Below, in pieces: positions 1 to 14,558 of a DNA stretch of 64,000 bases. A program made the position numbers and the translations under genes. Source of the stretch: Vitis vinifera (lineage: Eukaryota; Streptophyta; Magnoliopsida; Vitales; Vitaceae). Location: NCBI RefSeq assembly GCF_030704535.1, contig NC_081817.1, positions 2,619,001-2,683,000 on the forward strand, in the 5' to 3' direction. The notes beneath the pieces are model-generated. The model was not told the origin of the DNA. It searched no databases and saw only the letters and a list, made by a program, of their open reading frames with translations. The stretch's first letter is position 1, and each line of letters begins with the position of its first letter.

Positions 1-165
1 CCGATTATTTCTTTTTCTGGAAGGACAACAAAGATAATGATCAATTATAAGAAATAGAACAAAAAAAGAACTAAAAATTTAAAAGCACACACAGACACAT
101 GTCTCTATGTAAATGTGTGTGTGATAGGTAAATTTGTGTACATGTGATATATGCCTTGGTTAAGA

Positions 166-484
166 GCAGTTTGGCAATGCTTTTTAAAACAGTTCTCAAT
201 TGTTTTCAAGAAGAAAAAAAAATCTATTTGGGAATTTAAATATGAAAAACAATTTTTGCAACTTATTCTCCATGAAGCTATTATGCATGTATCTATAATG
301 CAAAAATTCTTAAAGCATTTTTAATTGTTTCTCAGAACATTCAACAAAAAACATCTTTAAACACTTCAATTTTAGTCTAAAAAACAAACATTTTTAGAAC
401 AAATTCTTAAAAAACTATAACAAACTTACTAAACATGTTTCTTAAGTTAGAAACTGGTTTCAAGAACAGAACCCAAACAGGCCA
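166..484. mobile_element. Possible hAT-like MITE
   Basis: A roughly 320 bp AT-rich non-coding unit has imperfect inverted ends: the left reads CAGTTTGGCAATGC and the right, reversed, reads CCTGTTTGGGTTCTG. Both continue into related AAAACAGTTCTC / GAAACCAGTTTC tracts. There is no coding capacity and I could not define a clear target duplication, so the superfamily is a guess from end sequence alone. Confidence 0.35.
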
Positions 485-1360
485 TAAGATCAATGGACTG
501 GAAATTAATGGATTTAAAATCTGCCATTCAAATCAAATAGCTGCACTAAAGGATATGAAAGGATTTAAAAAATAATCTGACCCTAGTTATTAACCATAAA
601 GCTAGTTATACAATTCAAATGGATTTGTGTCGCCCACCTCAAAAATCAAATGGATTTAAATTAAAATTAACAAACAGGAGATTTCAGATTTTCACACCCA
701 TTTTCTCAAACAGCTTGTATGCATCTAAAAACTGCAATAATCAGACAACCACCTAAGCTCAAAATTGAAAAACCCCGAAGGTTCAAAAGTTTAATCTGTA
801 AAAGGAAAGAACATATTAAACAAAAATCAACAAAATGTTCAATATACATTCCAAAAACCAAAAACACTGAGAAATTTTTATGTACTAGCCATGAAATCAT
901 CTAGGTTTAGAGCTTGAATCCGAAAATTTTCGTTCTCCGACACCTGAAAAACAGAAATTCCACACCAACACGACACCCTTGCTTGGTTGAGGTCCCGGTC
1001 TTCCCACCCCCCGGAGTCCATATTATCATAAGTCATAGCATACGAAAACATTCACTTTCTTTTCTTTTCTAAACCAAACAGCAGATCACCAAACAGAAAT
1101 CAAATAAAAAACGAAGAAAATCAAATCGAGAAATGAAACAAAAACGAATCTGAAATCTGGAAAAAAACACTAAGAACCAGAAACCAAAGCTTCAAATTCA
1201 ACTACTTCCAGAATTTAGAGAACAAGAAAACACAATACAACGCGTTCGCTTCCCTAAAAAAAAAAAAAATCTTAAAGAACGCCGATCACATCCAAAGCTC
1301 TCATTTCCTTTACTGTGTTTTCTCGGAAGCCAAATAGAGAAAAGTCGCGAGAAAATTTAC

Positions 1361-1610
1361 CTCAAGGCGTGAATGATTCACGCAAACCCTAAAGCCGACA
1401 TCCCAAATTCGCTGCAAAATGCGACGATGGAGCTCTCTTCTGCAGTTGATGCTTTTTATTTTTAATTTTTTTTCTCGCTTTTGCCCTTTTTCTTCATATA
1501 TTCTGGAAACTAAAATTATTTTTTTATTATTATTATTATTATTTTTTCAACTGTAAAAGATTGGACCTTTACCCAGAGCCCGCAGGCCCAAGAACCGGCC
1601 CATTCTATTT
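1361..1610 (-). promoter_or_regulatory. Promoter and first 5'UTR exon of a gene off the left edge
   Basis: On the minus strand a likely untranslated first exon ends at a consensus donor (GAG|GTAAAT, exon edge 1361). Just upstream are two site II boxes, read as GGCCCA on the plus strand at 1585-1590 and 1597-1602, and a telo-box AAACCCTA at 1384-1391. A possible acceptor lies near 948. No coding exon is recognisable between here and base 1, so the body of the gene should lie left of the window. Site II plus telo-box is the arrangement known for plant genes of translation and cell growth, and the same pair occurs at the ribosomal protein gene near 12.6 kb. A six-codon upstream ORF starts inside the exon. 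The gene's identity is unknown. Confidence 0.45.
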
Positions 1611-1670
1611 TTTCCAATAACTTTTGACACTCGTTTTCTTTGAAAAGTAAAAATCCAAAAAAAAAAGTAT

Positions 1671-1880
1671 TGAATTAATTAGTTAAAAGGATGAAATAAT
1701 CCTCCTATTTGTAAATTTAATGTCTTCTATGTTTTTACTTAAAGAATAATTTATTTTTGACATAAATACCCTTAACTATTTCAAGTATTTACATATAGAT
1801 TTTAAAAAAATGATTATTTTTAGAAGAAAAAATTAAGGACATTTTTATCAAAATATTATAAGAAAAAATGATAAAAGTTT
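1671..1880 (+). mobile_element. MITE family A, copy 1
   Basis: A non-coding repeat of about 0.2 kb, with related copies at 14724-14955 and 18976-19243, all in the same orientation. The shared core is a TTTTTGACATAAATACCCTT-like stretch, and the left end matches the terminal inverted repeat seen best in copy 2 (GGATGAAATAATC). It lies in the spacer upstream of the minus-strand promoter at the left edge. The right end is not sharply defined here. Confidence 0.5.
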
Positions 1881-3025
1881 AGATTTCTAAAATTGGTTTC
1901 CACCAATCATTTGAATCAAATGACTCAAAAATCTTCTAACGATTTTCAAGAATTACACTTTGAAAACATTTCCTATTTTTTTGTTTTTAATAATAATAAT
2001 AATTTCTATATAAAATATAATAATTTTTGTATATTATGCACTTACCTTATATCTTTAAAAAATGCTTTTAAAATATTTAAAAATTAACATAATAAAAAAT
2101 TTGCTATAATATTTTTTCTATATAAAATATGCACTTACCTTGTATCTTTAAAAATTATTTTTAAAATTTAAGATAGCATTTTTTTTTTAATATTTTAACT
2201 TTTTAAAATGATTTTTAAAATAAAATAATAATAATTTCTCTATAAAATATAATAATTTTTTTATATGTTATACACTTACCTTGTATCTTTAAAATTATTT
2301 TTAAATTTAAAATATTAAAAAATTTTAATATTTAAACTTTTTAAAAGTCATTGAAAATAGTTTTACATGTATCGGTCACCCATCTTTCTAAAACACTTAC
2401 ATGAAAAGATGAACTATAGATATCTAGGTTTACTCATACAAATAACCAACACCAAAAAAATGGAAGATTTAAGATTTATTTTTAAAAATAGTTTTTATTT
2501 TTTAGAACAAAATTCAAAAAAACATGTTTTACAATAAATAAACACTTTTTTTTATCTTTAAAAATAAAAAATGATATAAAAAAATACAACAAAAGTGTTT
2601 AATAATATTTAAAATTTTCAAATATATATTTGTTTTACAAAGTATTAGTGAAAAGCTTTGAAAGATGATTCTCAAAAAGTTGATATCAAATTGTATTTTA
2701 AAAACATTTTCAGATAAGATAGGGAGAGAAGAGGAAGAGAGTGTGGTAGAACAAATTCCATGGAAAAGAAATTTCAGCAAAATTTTGTTTGCCAAAAGTT
2801 TGAGATATCAATTAGCTTACCCAATTTCTTTAAGATTATCTTTTTTATTGTGGTAAAATTTGAGAAAAATGTAAGAAAAAGAAAATAGAACAAAAAAACA
2901 GATAAAATATATATATATATATATATACTTTTTATTTTATAAACATTAAAGACGTACAAATGTACATATATTTCTAGTTAATTTTAATTATTTTTTATTT
3001 GTTTTTATACTTTTTATTATGAAAT

Positions 3026-3068
<43 letters not shown>

Positions 3069-4402
3069 TTTCTTAATATTTTCTGATAGATTTGAAGAGC
3101 CAAGGATTGATTCGGTATTAACCTGAGAGCACCCATTCCCAATTGCATATAAAGTGCTAGAATAGACATTCACCAGGAATAAATCGGAAAGAAAGGAATA
3201 AGTTAAAAAGAAGTGTTAAATAATAGAGCTTTACTATTAGTATCAAATTATCAATCACACTTTGTCTATTATTATTATGAGATTGGGTGACATAGATAGA
3301 CAAATAAAATATCATATTAGGGTTGAAGATTAACGGACATCAAAATCATGGGTTAACGGGTTAAATTGCCAAATATTTCTACCTCCTCAACCGTGTTCCA
3401 GCCTATAAACCTTTGTATCTTCTGGCACCATTAATCAACCCTATCCAACCAAATCAAATAGCAAAAGATTTTTTTGAACAGTGTCTAGCCAAACTTTCTT
3501 TCTATGAATTGTGGAAAATTTTCATTCTTCCGACAAACGAAAAAGCAGAAACTTCGCTCCAACATGCGATAACCTTGTCTGGTTATGACGTCATGGATCA
3601 TAGCCCATCAACCCCTTCACTTTCTTTTCTTTCCAACCAAACAAACAGAAATAGAAAAAGAAAAACGACGAAAATTTAAGGATTGAGGAAAGATTTATTT
3701 GTTTGATTAATTTTTGTATTTGAGTGACATTCAAATTAGAACAAAATTTAAGCGTATTGTCAAAGTTGGATTGGAGAAGGTGGTTGGTTCTGACCTAGCC
3801 ATGAGCTTAAAGAAAGAAGATAACGCATTTGCTGACATCGGCCTATCTAGATAGAGGGAAGTTTGACTTTTCAATCTCACCTTCCTTCCTTTGAAGAAAA
3901 AATTTAACCATTGACTTTCAAAAAATTGTTCCTGATCAACACAGATGCTGAGAATCATCAAAGACAAACTTTACTATGGATTAAGAGCTTCCCAGTTAAT
4001 CAAACATTTTCTGGATGCACATACAGGAGCAGTTTATAGTCTGAGTTACAGATTGAGACACTCAACCCATTTTTCTGAAACACAAAGAAGGCCACTTCAG
4101 TTTATCTTTTCTACATCAAGAAGAGCAACAGATATATCAGGGTTCACTGTGATACCAATCCCCCAAAAAAGGTAAAAGAAAAAGAGTGGGAGAGAAAAGG
4201 AGGAGGTGACAAAAGAGAGTACTCTTAGAATAAATTCCACAAAATAATTATAAAAATAACTTTAACATGCCAAAGCCAGTAGTTGAAAAAAATGATAGGA
4301 ACGGAAACAAGTGCCCACCATATTGTTATGACAACTAGTTTTTTCACCTGCAGGAGTGTCACTTGAAGAACCTTCCCCTGGTCTCGCATATTTTCATTTC
4401 CT
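1881..4402. other. Intergenic spacer with AT microsatellites
   Basis: I see no gene here. The stretch is AT-rich, with (AT)n runs at about 2907-2927 and 3029-3063 and several near-duplicate tracts of the form CTTACCTTGTATCTTTAAAA between 2030 and 2300. The part next to 4402 is the likely 3'UTR of the RABE1 gene. Short open frames here have no recognisable domain. Confidence 0.6.
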
Positions 4403-7400
4403 TTATGAACCACAGCAAGCTGATTTTTGAGGAGCTTGACCACCATTGGCTGCCTGGTCTGGTTGGTTAATCTTTATTGTCTGAGGCTAAAACCATCCAA
4501 TCCAGTCCAAGGAAGGAGTCCATCAATATTGGAGAAGAAGAATAAGATAGGAATACTTTGTGCTGAAGCACATCTTATTTTTGTGTTTTGGTAAAGAGAA
4601 AAAGAATGGTAACAATAAAAAGTGGAAGGAACTTGTATACCTCAGCCTTGGAATCAGTTTCTGCAAGCCTTTGTTTTATATCCTTAGCTATTGAAAAGAA
4701 AACCTCCTCCACATTCAAATTTGTTTTTGCACTCTGTAGAGCATAAACTTCCGATATGAAAACATGATTTCAAAAAGAAGTAGAATTTTAGTAGCACGTT
4801 TGTACTTTTTTCTTATCTCTCCTTGTTTTTTCTTTTCTTTTGTTTCCTTTTTTTATATCAGAAAAACACTAAAGCTTTTCTATTACCAAGTTTGTACTTA
4901 CAGTTTCAAAGAACTTGATACCATACTCATCAGCAAGAGCTTGACCCTTGGAGGTTGGCACGGCCTAGGAAAAGATTAAAAAGAATAAGATTCTTAGTGA
5001 ATGATAAAAGAGATGACAAATGCAAGCTGATCCACAAAGAGTGACTCAAGGAGAAATGAACCAAGTCTAGCATTTTAGTTTTTGAGCCAAAAGGTAGAGG
5101 CATACTATTAAGAACAGTACTGCGATCTCAACTCAGTTCTCTCAAATTTATTTTTTTTCACTTTTTAACAAAGATTTCCATGGCCTTGACCTGGAAAGTT
5201 TAGTGATGCGAGCACTGCAACATAAAAGTGGCTGTATGCTCAAATCATGAATTCACCATCTAGCAAACTAGGTTAAAAATCAAGGAATACCCGAGTAAAT
5301 AATTGCAAAAACTCCCCATACTGTTGCCCCAAAATTAAAAAGTAAAATAAAATTCACAAGCACTTACCCTTTTGCTTTCGTCCATGTCAGCTTTGTTCCC
5401 CACCAATACCTTGTTGACATTATCAGAAGCATGCTGTTCAATGTTGCGAATCCAGTTCCTAATATCTGAATACAAAGAATCGCAGCTCAATAAGAATTAG
5501 AAATGAAATAATAGTAAAAAGAAATCCATCATAGATGGATTAAAGCACCATTACAACAGAAGCAGATCCTTGACCATCAACCTCAATGGAAGTAGAGAAA
5601 AAAGCCTGAATCAGAAAACACTGATTCCTCTTGACACAATGCATCACAGGACATAGAAAAAGATGAATACATGGTGGTCTTCAACTGAGAATCTTAAAAT
5701 TAGTCAAAAGCAGGCATATCCAAACTTCAAATGCCGAGGGTGAGATAAAAAGAGCATTTACTGTTGAAAGATGACTCATCAGTAACATCATACACCAGCA
5801 AAATACCCATGGCTCCTCGATAGTAAGCTGCAGAAGAGAAGAAGACCACTTGAGCAAAATGCTGAGAGAAAAAATGACTAAAGCAAAATAGATGATGGTG
5901 TCAGGATCACAATGACAATTATATTATGAAACGACATTCTCTCTGCAAAGCTATTAAATTAGACCTCCCTGTTTGTATGGTAGCTTGTACAGATGCCAAA
6001 AAACCAACTAATTGTTGCAATGTCTAGAATCAGACCTCCAAGGACAGATACCAACTTGATGTTTTGGTCCTAACCACCTGGGTTTATGAACCTTTGCTTC
6101 AATATTGCCCAAAAGTCTTTAATTTCATTATTTTTAATTCATAAGAAGGGATGATTATCCTCAAACAGTTAGATTGGATTAGGATCTCAAGCCTCTAAGG
6201 TATAATGATGATACAGCTAAAGATCACCCTCGCGTATGAAAAATTACAACTGAATATGAGAAACCGTGCAATCCACATATTCAAAAAATGAAAACCAAAT
6301 TGTACAAGGACCAAAACAAACCTGTTGTGATGGTTCGAAACCTCTCCTGACCAGCTGTATCCCAGATTTGTAATTTGATCCGTTTGCCATCAAGCTCGAT
6401 GGTTCTTATCTTGAAATCAATACTGCAGCATTATATATGGAATCAGATTAGAAGCATTTTTTAAAAAGAATTAAAAAATTAATCAAACACCTGTATGAAA
6501 GCATCTTTAGAGCCAATTCACTAGCTCTCAACTGGATGAGCCATACCTAGGGGATATTCTACATCAACAGTGAGCATGACTGAATTTTGTATCATCTCAT
6601 TCTAGATTTCCATACCATCAGTTTTTCTTTTCCTTTTTCAACAGCACCATTACAGTGAATGTCTTGGAAATAAGGAGCCAACCTTACTTACAGTTAAAAA
6701 GGGTAATTAAACGATTGTTTAGATGGACAAAACAAAACAATAATTTAATTACACTTTTTAACTGCAAGTAAGGTTGACCCCATACCAAATATGCTCAAGC
6801 AGCTCCTAGCTCTAAAACTCCAGCTTACCCAAGAACACATACCCAATGGTGGTAATAAAACTGGTAGTAAAGGACCCATCAGAGAAGCGCAAGAGAAGGC
6901 AACTCTTCCCCACACCTGTAAAGACATATAATGAGAAAAACAAAAGAAAAATCAAGCATGCTAAAACCAAACATCTTAATCATCTCATTGAATAAAAGTT
7001 TGAAAACATTTCTCAAAGGTTCACTTAATTTCGCAATTACCCGGTCTCCAATAGTTTTAAATTTATGAGTGGTGGAAAGACAAAGATAACAGAAAATAGA
7101 ATAAAGAGTTTGAGAAAAGTCACAAATATAGGAATGGAACTTCTATAGCACAGACTCATATTGCCTAAACACACACACCATTACACCAACTTGAGGTTCA
7201 TGAAGGAGGTAAAGTCAGGGATATCTCTTTGATTGAAGAATGTAAGGTGCACTAAGTATGCATGAAAATTGACAATTGGCATGCAATGCTACATGGATTC
7301 AGGTAAAAGTATTAGGCATTTGTTTCTAAGTGCCAGATTCTTTAATGCCATAGGTCTTAGAACACAAAGACACAGCCAATAAGTCTAAGTTTCACCTTCC

Positions 7401-8322
7401 TCTCATTCCATCTCATAGGCCAATAGACATGTTGAACATATATGTTATACCCAAAACATTGTTATGTCATGGCCAACTACAGGTGCTTCACATACTTTGA
7501 AGTCTTCATCAGGCATATTAACATGTTAATTGACTTTCACTTGATGGAGGAAAGACAACAGGAAAAAAAAAAAAAAAAACAGAATTCCACATAGAAATGT
7601 AGCAGGAATTTAATAGAGCTTCAAGTTACACAGCAGCATGATCCAATTGATGGTGCAAAACCAATACTTGCACAGTTATGAACAAGTCAATATTGCCATT
7701 CCCAAGTCTTGGACGTTTAATGAATACGAACTCATCCATAACAACATGCTCACTATGTACCAACTCCAGTTGTAACCAAACAATGAAATTTTCATCCAAT
7801 CCATCTCAAACTTCTTTTTGCTTCATTTTCCCCTTTATTACATGAAATGCCTTCTACATTTCAAGAAAACCCATCAAAGATTTAGCCCCTTGAAGCCTCC
7901 ATTCTAATTCAACATAATAGAGCATACGAAGCTCCAAAGAAACCCTCATTGTACATGAAATTCATGAAAAACGAAACCAAATGTTAATCTATGCCCATTT
8001 CTGAAAAATAAAACACTACAAGAAAAAGAAATCCCTAAAATCACTGAATCCAACCCAAATCCATACCCAAACAAAACGTATACTCAATTATTACCACAGG
8101 AACAATCCACACAGTACCCTTCCACAAACGAATCAACCAAAATAAACATCAATCAAATCAAACCAAATACGCCAAATTCAAAATCCAAGAAAACAGGATC
8201 TATAGATCCTGTAAAGAACAAGAAAACCCAAAGAAAGAGAGATCCTAACCGCTATCGCCGATAAGAAGAAGCTTGATGAGGTAATCATAATCAGCACGAG
8301 CCCTTGCAGGTGGAGCAGCCAT
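4403..8322 (-). CDS. RABE1: RABE1/Rab8-type small GTPase
   Basis: This is a Rab GTPase of the plant RabE (Rab8) class, which switches between GTP and GDP states to direct post-Golgi vesicles to the plasma membrane. Coding exons on the minus strand are 8250-8322, 6843-6915, 6322-6422, 5762-5827, 5368-5465, 4902-4964, 4641-4733 and 4403-4486; they sum to 651 nt, or 216 aa, the usual length. Visible motifs are the P-loop GDSGVGKSC (residues 22-30), switch I threonines 46-47, WDTAGQE (69-75), NKAD (128-131) and ETSAK (157-161). The C-terminus CCGS carries two cysteines for geranylgeranylation and membrane anchoring. The start [17 protein letters not shown] is characteristic of RabE1, close to Arabidopsis ARA3. 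All nucleotide-binding motifs are intact. The exact paralogue number cannot be assigned. Confidence 0.95.
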
Positions 8323-8747
8323 GGAGATAAGCCCTAGAAACTGATCTGAATCTGCGCAAGTGAGCAAGCGATCTCCGTTTCTATATCTTTAGTATTTGAG
8401 ATCGAGAGAGACAAAGAAAAGAGAAAGAGCTTAAGCTGCGCAGGTTAGCGACGACATGGGAGGCCTCAGATGTCCAATATTCCTCTCTCTACACGTACGC
8501 TTCGCTGGCATCCTACGGCGGAGAGTGGACGTGGTCCACGTAACCGTGCACTCGACCGCACCCGATACATCCTCTACGAGAAATTGAATTTTGGGGTCCA
8601 CGTGGAGTCCCGCCATTGAATATATCTTCATAGAATCCACTCGGGTATGATTGGTTTTGAGCCGTTGGATGCGTGCTACGTGGGAGCATCATAGTGGTTG
8701 TTGAAGTCCCTTCTCCCGAGGCAAAGAGCCAAAAGGCAAAACACGAG

Positions 8748-8752
<5 letters not shown>

Positions 8753-8787
<35 letters not shown>
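8753..8787. repeat. (GA)n microsatellite
   Basis: About 17 uninterrupted GA units lie some 430 bp upstream of the RABE1 start codon. GA/CT tracts are common in plant 5' regions; whether this one acts in the promoter is unknown. It should be length-polymorphic. Confidence 0.9.
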
Positions 8788-8790
<3 letters not shown>

Positions 8791-10319
8791 AGGAGCACTC
8801 AAAGACGGGGAAATCTTAGGTAGATTCCACAATTGGAATACAAATTTCTCACTTAAATTATTGACATACTTGAAAAAGTGAGAGTAATAGTGTGCTAAAA
8901 TAAGGTTGTGCTTAAAGCATATGCTTGGAAGATACTCTCCTCCTCCACCACTCACCCGCTACTAAAGGCCTAAAAGCACATCGCCACCTCCCTCAAGCTC
9001 TCACCATCCTTGGGATATGTCATAACTCATAAGAAGGATCGAGGGATCATTCCCCATCGTCGGTCATCTTCACTTGGGTTGTGATGGGTTTTGAGGGTGA
9101 TGGTGGTGGTGGCGATGGGGAAGGGAATGGCGAAGATGACGAAGCAGAGGGTTTACCCAAGAAGGTGAGGTCGTAAAGGTGGTTCTACCATTAGGGCGAC
9201 TCAAGATCTTTGGCAATGTATCTCTCCGGAGAGATGATAAATGGCTCAAGTTCAACCCTATTTCTGGTAAAGAGTGGAAACTGTGTTAAAAAGTACTTGG
9301 TTATGTTGTTTTCTATGCTTTTATCATCTCTTGTTATTAGTCTCAAGTCTTTTTAATTTTAAATGTTTAATAAAAGCACTTGTTGAGCATGGGGGATCTA
9401 ATATGAGATTAGATCAACCTTACAAGAACCTTAAGCCGTTCAGTTTATTAGTTATTTAACTTGTTTTCCAACATTGACATGACATGATGTGATATAGTCA
9501 CATCACATGTGGGTTATAAACACAAGCCCATCTTGGCGAAATTGGATGGGCCTCCATTCCAATACAATGTGCAGTCAGCAGTGTAAGTTGCTAAGCCTGT
9601 TCACACCATTCCAGGGATTAAAAAGAAAATGGAATGGCCCATATTGACTGGCACTTCTGATGGTGCCCCTTAACTAACGAGATATGACATTTGACGTTTA
9701 CATTTTAAAGGAGAATCTGGAACCAGTAGACTAGGGCAGTCTGATACCATAAGTCTGGAAATGTAGGGCCGCTGCAGACGCCCGGGCCTGGAAATTGTCT
9801 TCCCCACATTGGGAGAAAACAGTAAAAGAGGCCCAATATGGGAGGGTGATGTAGGGGCTGGACATTGTGATGTAACATGAGCAAAACACAACCTCTAGGA
9901 TGAGAAGAACCACAATTCCTGGCATGTTCCCATGTTATTAAATAATAATTCGCTGAGTTGTACACATTCACAGGAGTGGAGATTGGCAGTCAGAAATTCC
10001 CCCTGCTGTCAATGCTTTACATTGAGTTGTTAAAGGCACCTTATGATGATAAAAACAAACACGGTAATTTAAATTGAAATGATTGCCAAATGTGCAGTCT
10101 TGCAAAAAAACAAATTGTAACCATCTTTAGGTAAAGGGTAAACACGGCAACTAACATTACTGTCTTTAAAAATGCTGGTAACTACCTCCACTCACGTTCA
10201 AAACAAAACAGGAATTCAAGCAAACATAGAACTAACTCTATGGCAAAATCAAGTTCCAAAGTACACCAAAATTCTTCATTAGTAGAAAAATTCAGATCCA
10301 TTCTTGGGATAAAATCACC
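8788..10319. other. Intergenic spacer between RPS15a and RABE1
   Basis: No gene is recognisable. Open frames of up to about 90 codons occur but show no domain and no codon pattern. The part adjoining 10319 is the probable 3'UTR of the minus-strand ribosomal protein gene. Confidence 0.6.
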
Positions 10320-11227
<908 letters not shown>

Positions 11228-11816
11228 CTACAAAATATAAAAGGGTTGTCAAACTACTTGCACAAAACTTTGACATGAAATCCCACATGATAAATAAGAA
11301 AAAATAGAAATCAAGCAGAACAGAAACAAAAAAAAAAGGGCATGAACCCATATCTGGAAGAGAGATTTGCGCTCTTAGACTCTTGTTGTTCAATAAAACA
11401 AAAAATGTATGGCTTATTGAATTTGCTATTGCTATAAAGCCAAGGGATGGGAAACACATTATACAGAATTCAAACCTTCTGTCATTTGACAAATGATAAC
11501 TACTGACATTTTGTATTAGTTTATCAATCTTTTAATGGTAAAGAAATAAACCAATTGATAGTGTGGCTTATCTCAACTCTTTCAGGGCACCTAGCTAGAG
11601 GCCACTCTCTCAAACTAGCCAGTTATAATCCATAATATGCTAAGCCAACTCCATCACCTAGACACTTCCAACCATAAGGCCAAGCAAACAATATTCATTT
11701 TCCCAATAATCACCACTTCAGAACATCCATTTGGTACATAATAACTCCACAAATACACCCAATGACAACCAAGTATATAGTCTTTCATCACCATTTTATC
11801 ATTAACCACAAATAAT

Positions 11817-11960
11817 ATGCATTTGGCAGTATTTCTACTCAAAAGTACTTTTAGTAAAAGCGCTTTCAGATGTTTCCTAAATTTTGTCAAACACCTAATT
11901 TTTTTTCAAAAACACTTTTTTAACTAAAAGAGCTTCCTAGAATCACTACCAAACAGACTC
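11817..11960. mobile_element. Possible short hAT-like MITE in the RPS15a 5'UTR intron
   Basis: A unit of about 145 bp has related inverted ends (CATTTGGCAGTATTTCTACT on the left; the right end reversed reads GTCTGTTTGGTAGTGATTCT). The body is symmetrical, with AAAGTACTTTTAGTAAAAGC mirrored by CTCTTTTAGTTAAAAAAGTG. There is no coding capacity and no firm target duplication. Confidence 0.4.
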
Positions 11961-12591
11961 TTGATTAAACAACTGCAAAATTAATCATCCTGTATTCATC
12001 AGAAACTCTAACAGAGAAAGAACAATTAAAATCAATCACCTAACTTTCTCTTTTGGAAACAAATCTCTTTATTAACAAGGATCCAGCTTCTATGTAATAT
12101 TTCCTACTATGACACGGGGACAGGAACAACTACAAAGACTATTAGCATGCAGTAATGACCTATTCCAACTGTTCATCATCTGTTACATAAACCAACCATT
12201 TCAGACAAACATACTAAATCATAAATCAGTGGCATCGATAACCACGAGCCCTAACAATAATCCTGGAGGCATTTAATTTCAGTACCTTGATCGGATCATC
12301 GACATAGATTTGTTCTCGAAAAGAACGAGGGTAATGCTTAAGAAAGACAGGTTTTCCCTTCCCTTTCCCTCGTTCTCCCGAGAACCAAACGGAGGTAATA
12401 CCCAAAAAATGCAAAAATACAATAATCAAAATGATCAAATCAGGATCATCTATCGAAACAACAGATAAAGAGATTTGAAACAAAGAACCGTATAAACAGG
12501 AGAGGAATCAAGCGAGAGAGATGAAATGCTCAAGTTTGGGCGGTCCGTACCAGAGATCTGCAGAAGCGCCTCCAAAGCAGAGAGCAGGAGC

Positions 12592-12711
12592 TAGGGTTTT
12601 GGGAGGCTTTGAGAACTAAACAAATGAAACCCTAGCGCGTCTATATCAGGGTGGGAAAATGGCATGAAATTACTTTTATACCCTTTCTGGGCTTCCCGTA
12701 CGGAGAGCCCA
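12592..12711 (-). promoter_or_regulatory. RPS15a promoter: telo-boxes plus site II
   Basis: Two telo-boxes (AAACCCTA on the minus strand at 12592-12599 and on the plus strand at 12627-12634) and two site II boxes facing each other (TGGGCT at 12688-12693 and its reverse at 12706-12711) lie at the 5' end of the ribosomal protein transcript. This combination is well known in plant ribosomal protein promoters, where TCP and Myb-like factors act in growing tissue. Roles here are inferred from sequence and position only. Confidence 0.7.
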
Positions 12712-12719
12712 ATACATGA

Positions 12720-13760
12720 CAGAAAATTTATATGAAAAGTCCCAAAAAAAAAAATATTTTGATAATCATGGCATTGTTATTGAAATAAATTCCAAATTCA
12801 TTTACTTAATTTTAATTACATTATATATTATTTTATTAAAATATAAAAAAAATAAGAAGAATAAGAAATAACTCCAAAATAATGTAACTTAATTTTTTTA
12901 AATATTTAGTTTTTACTATGTTATTTCATAATATAACTTATATTTTATAATCTCCAAAATAATTATTTTATTTGATGATCTGTACGAACTCATGTTAACT
13001 TAAATTGCTCATAAACTTGACATGGATTAGGAATTCTTAACACCACCTCGAGTTAGGTTTGACATGGATTAACCTTCTAACCCGTTTAAGTTGTAGCCTA
13101 GTCACTTCATATAACAATTTGATTTAATTAAATTTTAATTTTTGTTATAAAAAAGGTAATATTCTTTATTTATAAAAATTTGAATATTTTAAATATTAAT
13201 ACTATTAATATGAATTGAAAAGTAAATTATGAAGGGATCTTAATATGAAAGAAAATTCATATTTTTTAAAACTCAAACCTCGAAAAGCAATTTATTTTCT
13301 ATTAAAAAAATAAGTTAATATTGAAATGAAATATATTTTTCATTCTAATTTTTATTCATTTTATTAATCAAACACTAATGTGATATGATATAATATAACT
13401 AGGATATCATTATCGGTATATGTAATATGCTAAGTATATTATATATCCTATCTTATTTTATTCATTCAATCGACTGTTGACTCAAGTATTTAAGGCATGA
13501 ACAATCCTATATTCAAATTATTCTCGTAGGTCCTGTTATAATATCAAATTAGTATCTACCAAAAAAACCTAATCACATATGGTACATATATAATTTAGTC
13601 TCATTGTTTTATACCTCATGTTCCAATTTATGTGTACTTTGGTCTCATTTATTTGTATCTTGTTTTATATATTTGTATCATCATTTAACTTTCTAAATTT
13701 CACCTTATACTTTCAATGGTTGAGATCGTAAGTTCAATCTCGATGAAGAAGTTTTGTCAC
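12720..13760. other. AT-rich intergenic spacer
   Basis: I see nothing coding. Low-complexity AT sequence lies between the RPS15a promoter and the retroelement fragment that follows. Confidence 0.6.
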
Positions 13761-13764
13761 CTAG

Positions 13765-14160
13765 CTAGTTTAGGACTTAGCTTCTTCTACGTTTAAAAGT
13801 AGCTAATGGCAACATTGTCGGTCTTGACCACAAAGTGAGACCCTAATAGGTAGTACCTCCAAGTGCGCAAGTAATGGACTATGACCATCATCTCCTTCCC
13901 TTGCACCGTGTAGCATCACTCTATGTCGTTAAGCTTGTGACTTTCAAAGGTGATAAGATGCTTGTCTTGCATAAGAACCCCTCCTATTGCAAAGTTTGAG
14001 ACATCTTTGTGTACCTTGAACATCTTAATATGATTAGGTAGTGCCAACATAGACTCCTTAGTCACAACCTTCGTTTAAGTCTTTAAAGGCTTATTGACAC
14101 ATCGAATCCATACCCTAGTATTTTCCTTCTCATTGTTGCCTTTTTTGTAGGATACTTTAC
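13765..14160 (-). mobile_element. Fragment of a Ty3/gypsy pol gene (fossil)
   Basis: The minus strand encodes residues recognisable as the end of the reverse transcriptase and the start of RNase H of a Ty3/gypsy retrotransposon. These are the segment around FAIGGVLMQ and the following YLRTWRYYLLGSHFVVKTDN block. No LTRs or other pol parts are visible nearby. The piece is old and broken, with a few disruptions. Confidence 0.8.
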
Positions 14161-14558
14161 CAGAAGATATACAAAAATACAATGAAACCAAAACCACTTC
14201 TCTCATGGAAATCGTTAACAACTAAAGTTTGTTGAACATGAAACTGAATGAGTCTGTGAGGCCCAGGCCCCAAATTGACCAAATGAAAACCACTAAAGGC
14301 GCAATCCATTAAACAGAAAAAATTACCATAAGAATAACCAGTACCACTATAGTGTTATCAAACCAGAGCAAGATTCAAGATCACTTTGAAGTCTCTGGGA
14401 GGTTCTGAGGGACAAAGAGAATAAAAACCATTCTACCTACATGTAATATTTTACCTAAATTCCTTAGATAACAAAAACAGCAACCCCTCTTGCTTTAATA
14501 CTGCTAAATAATCATGATTAATGCTAGGGTCAAGCTAAATATGGCCTCTCATTGGCTA

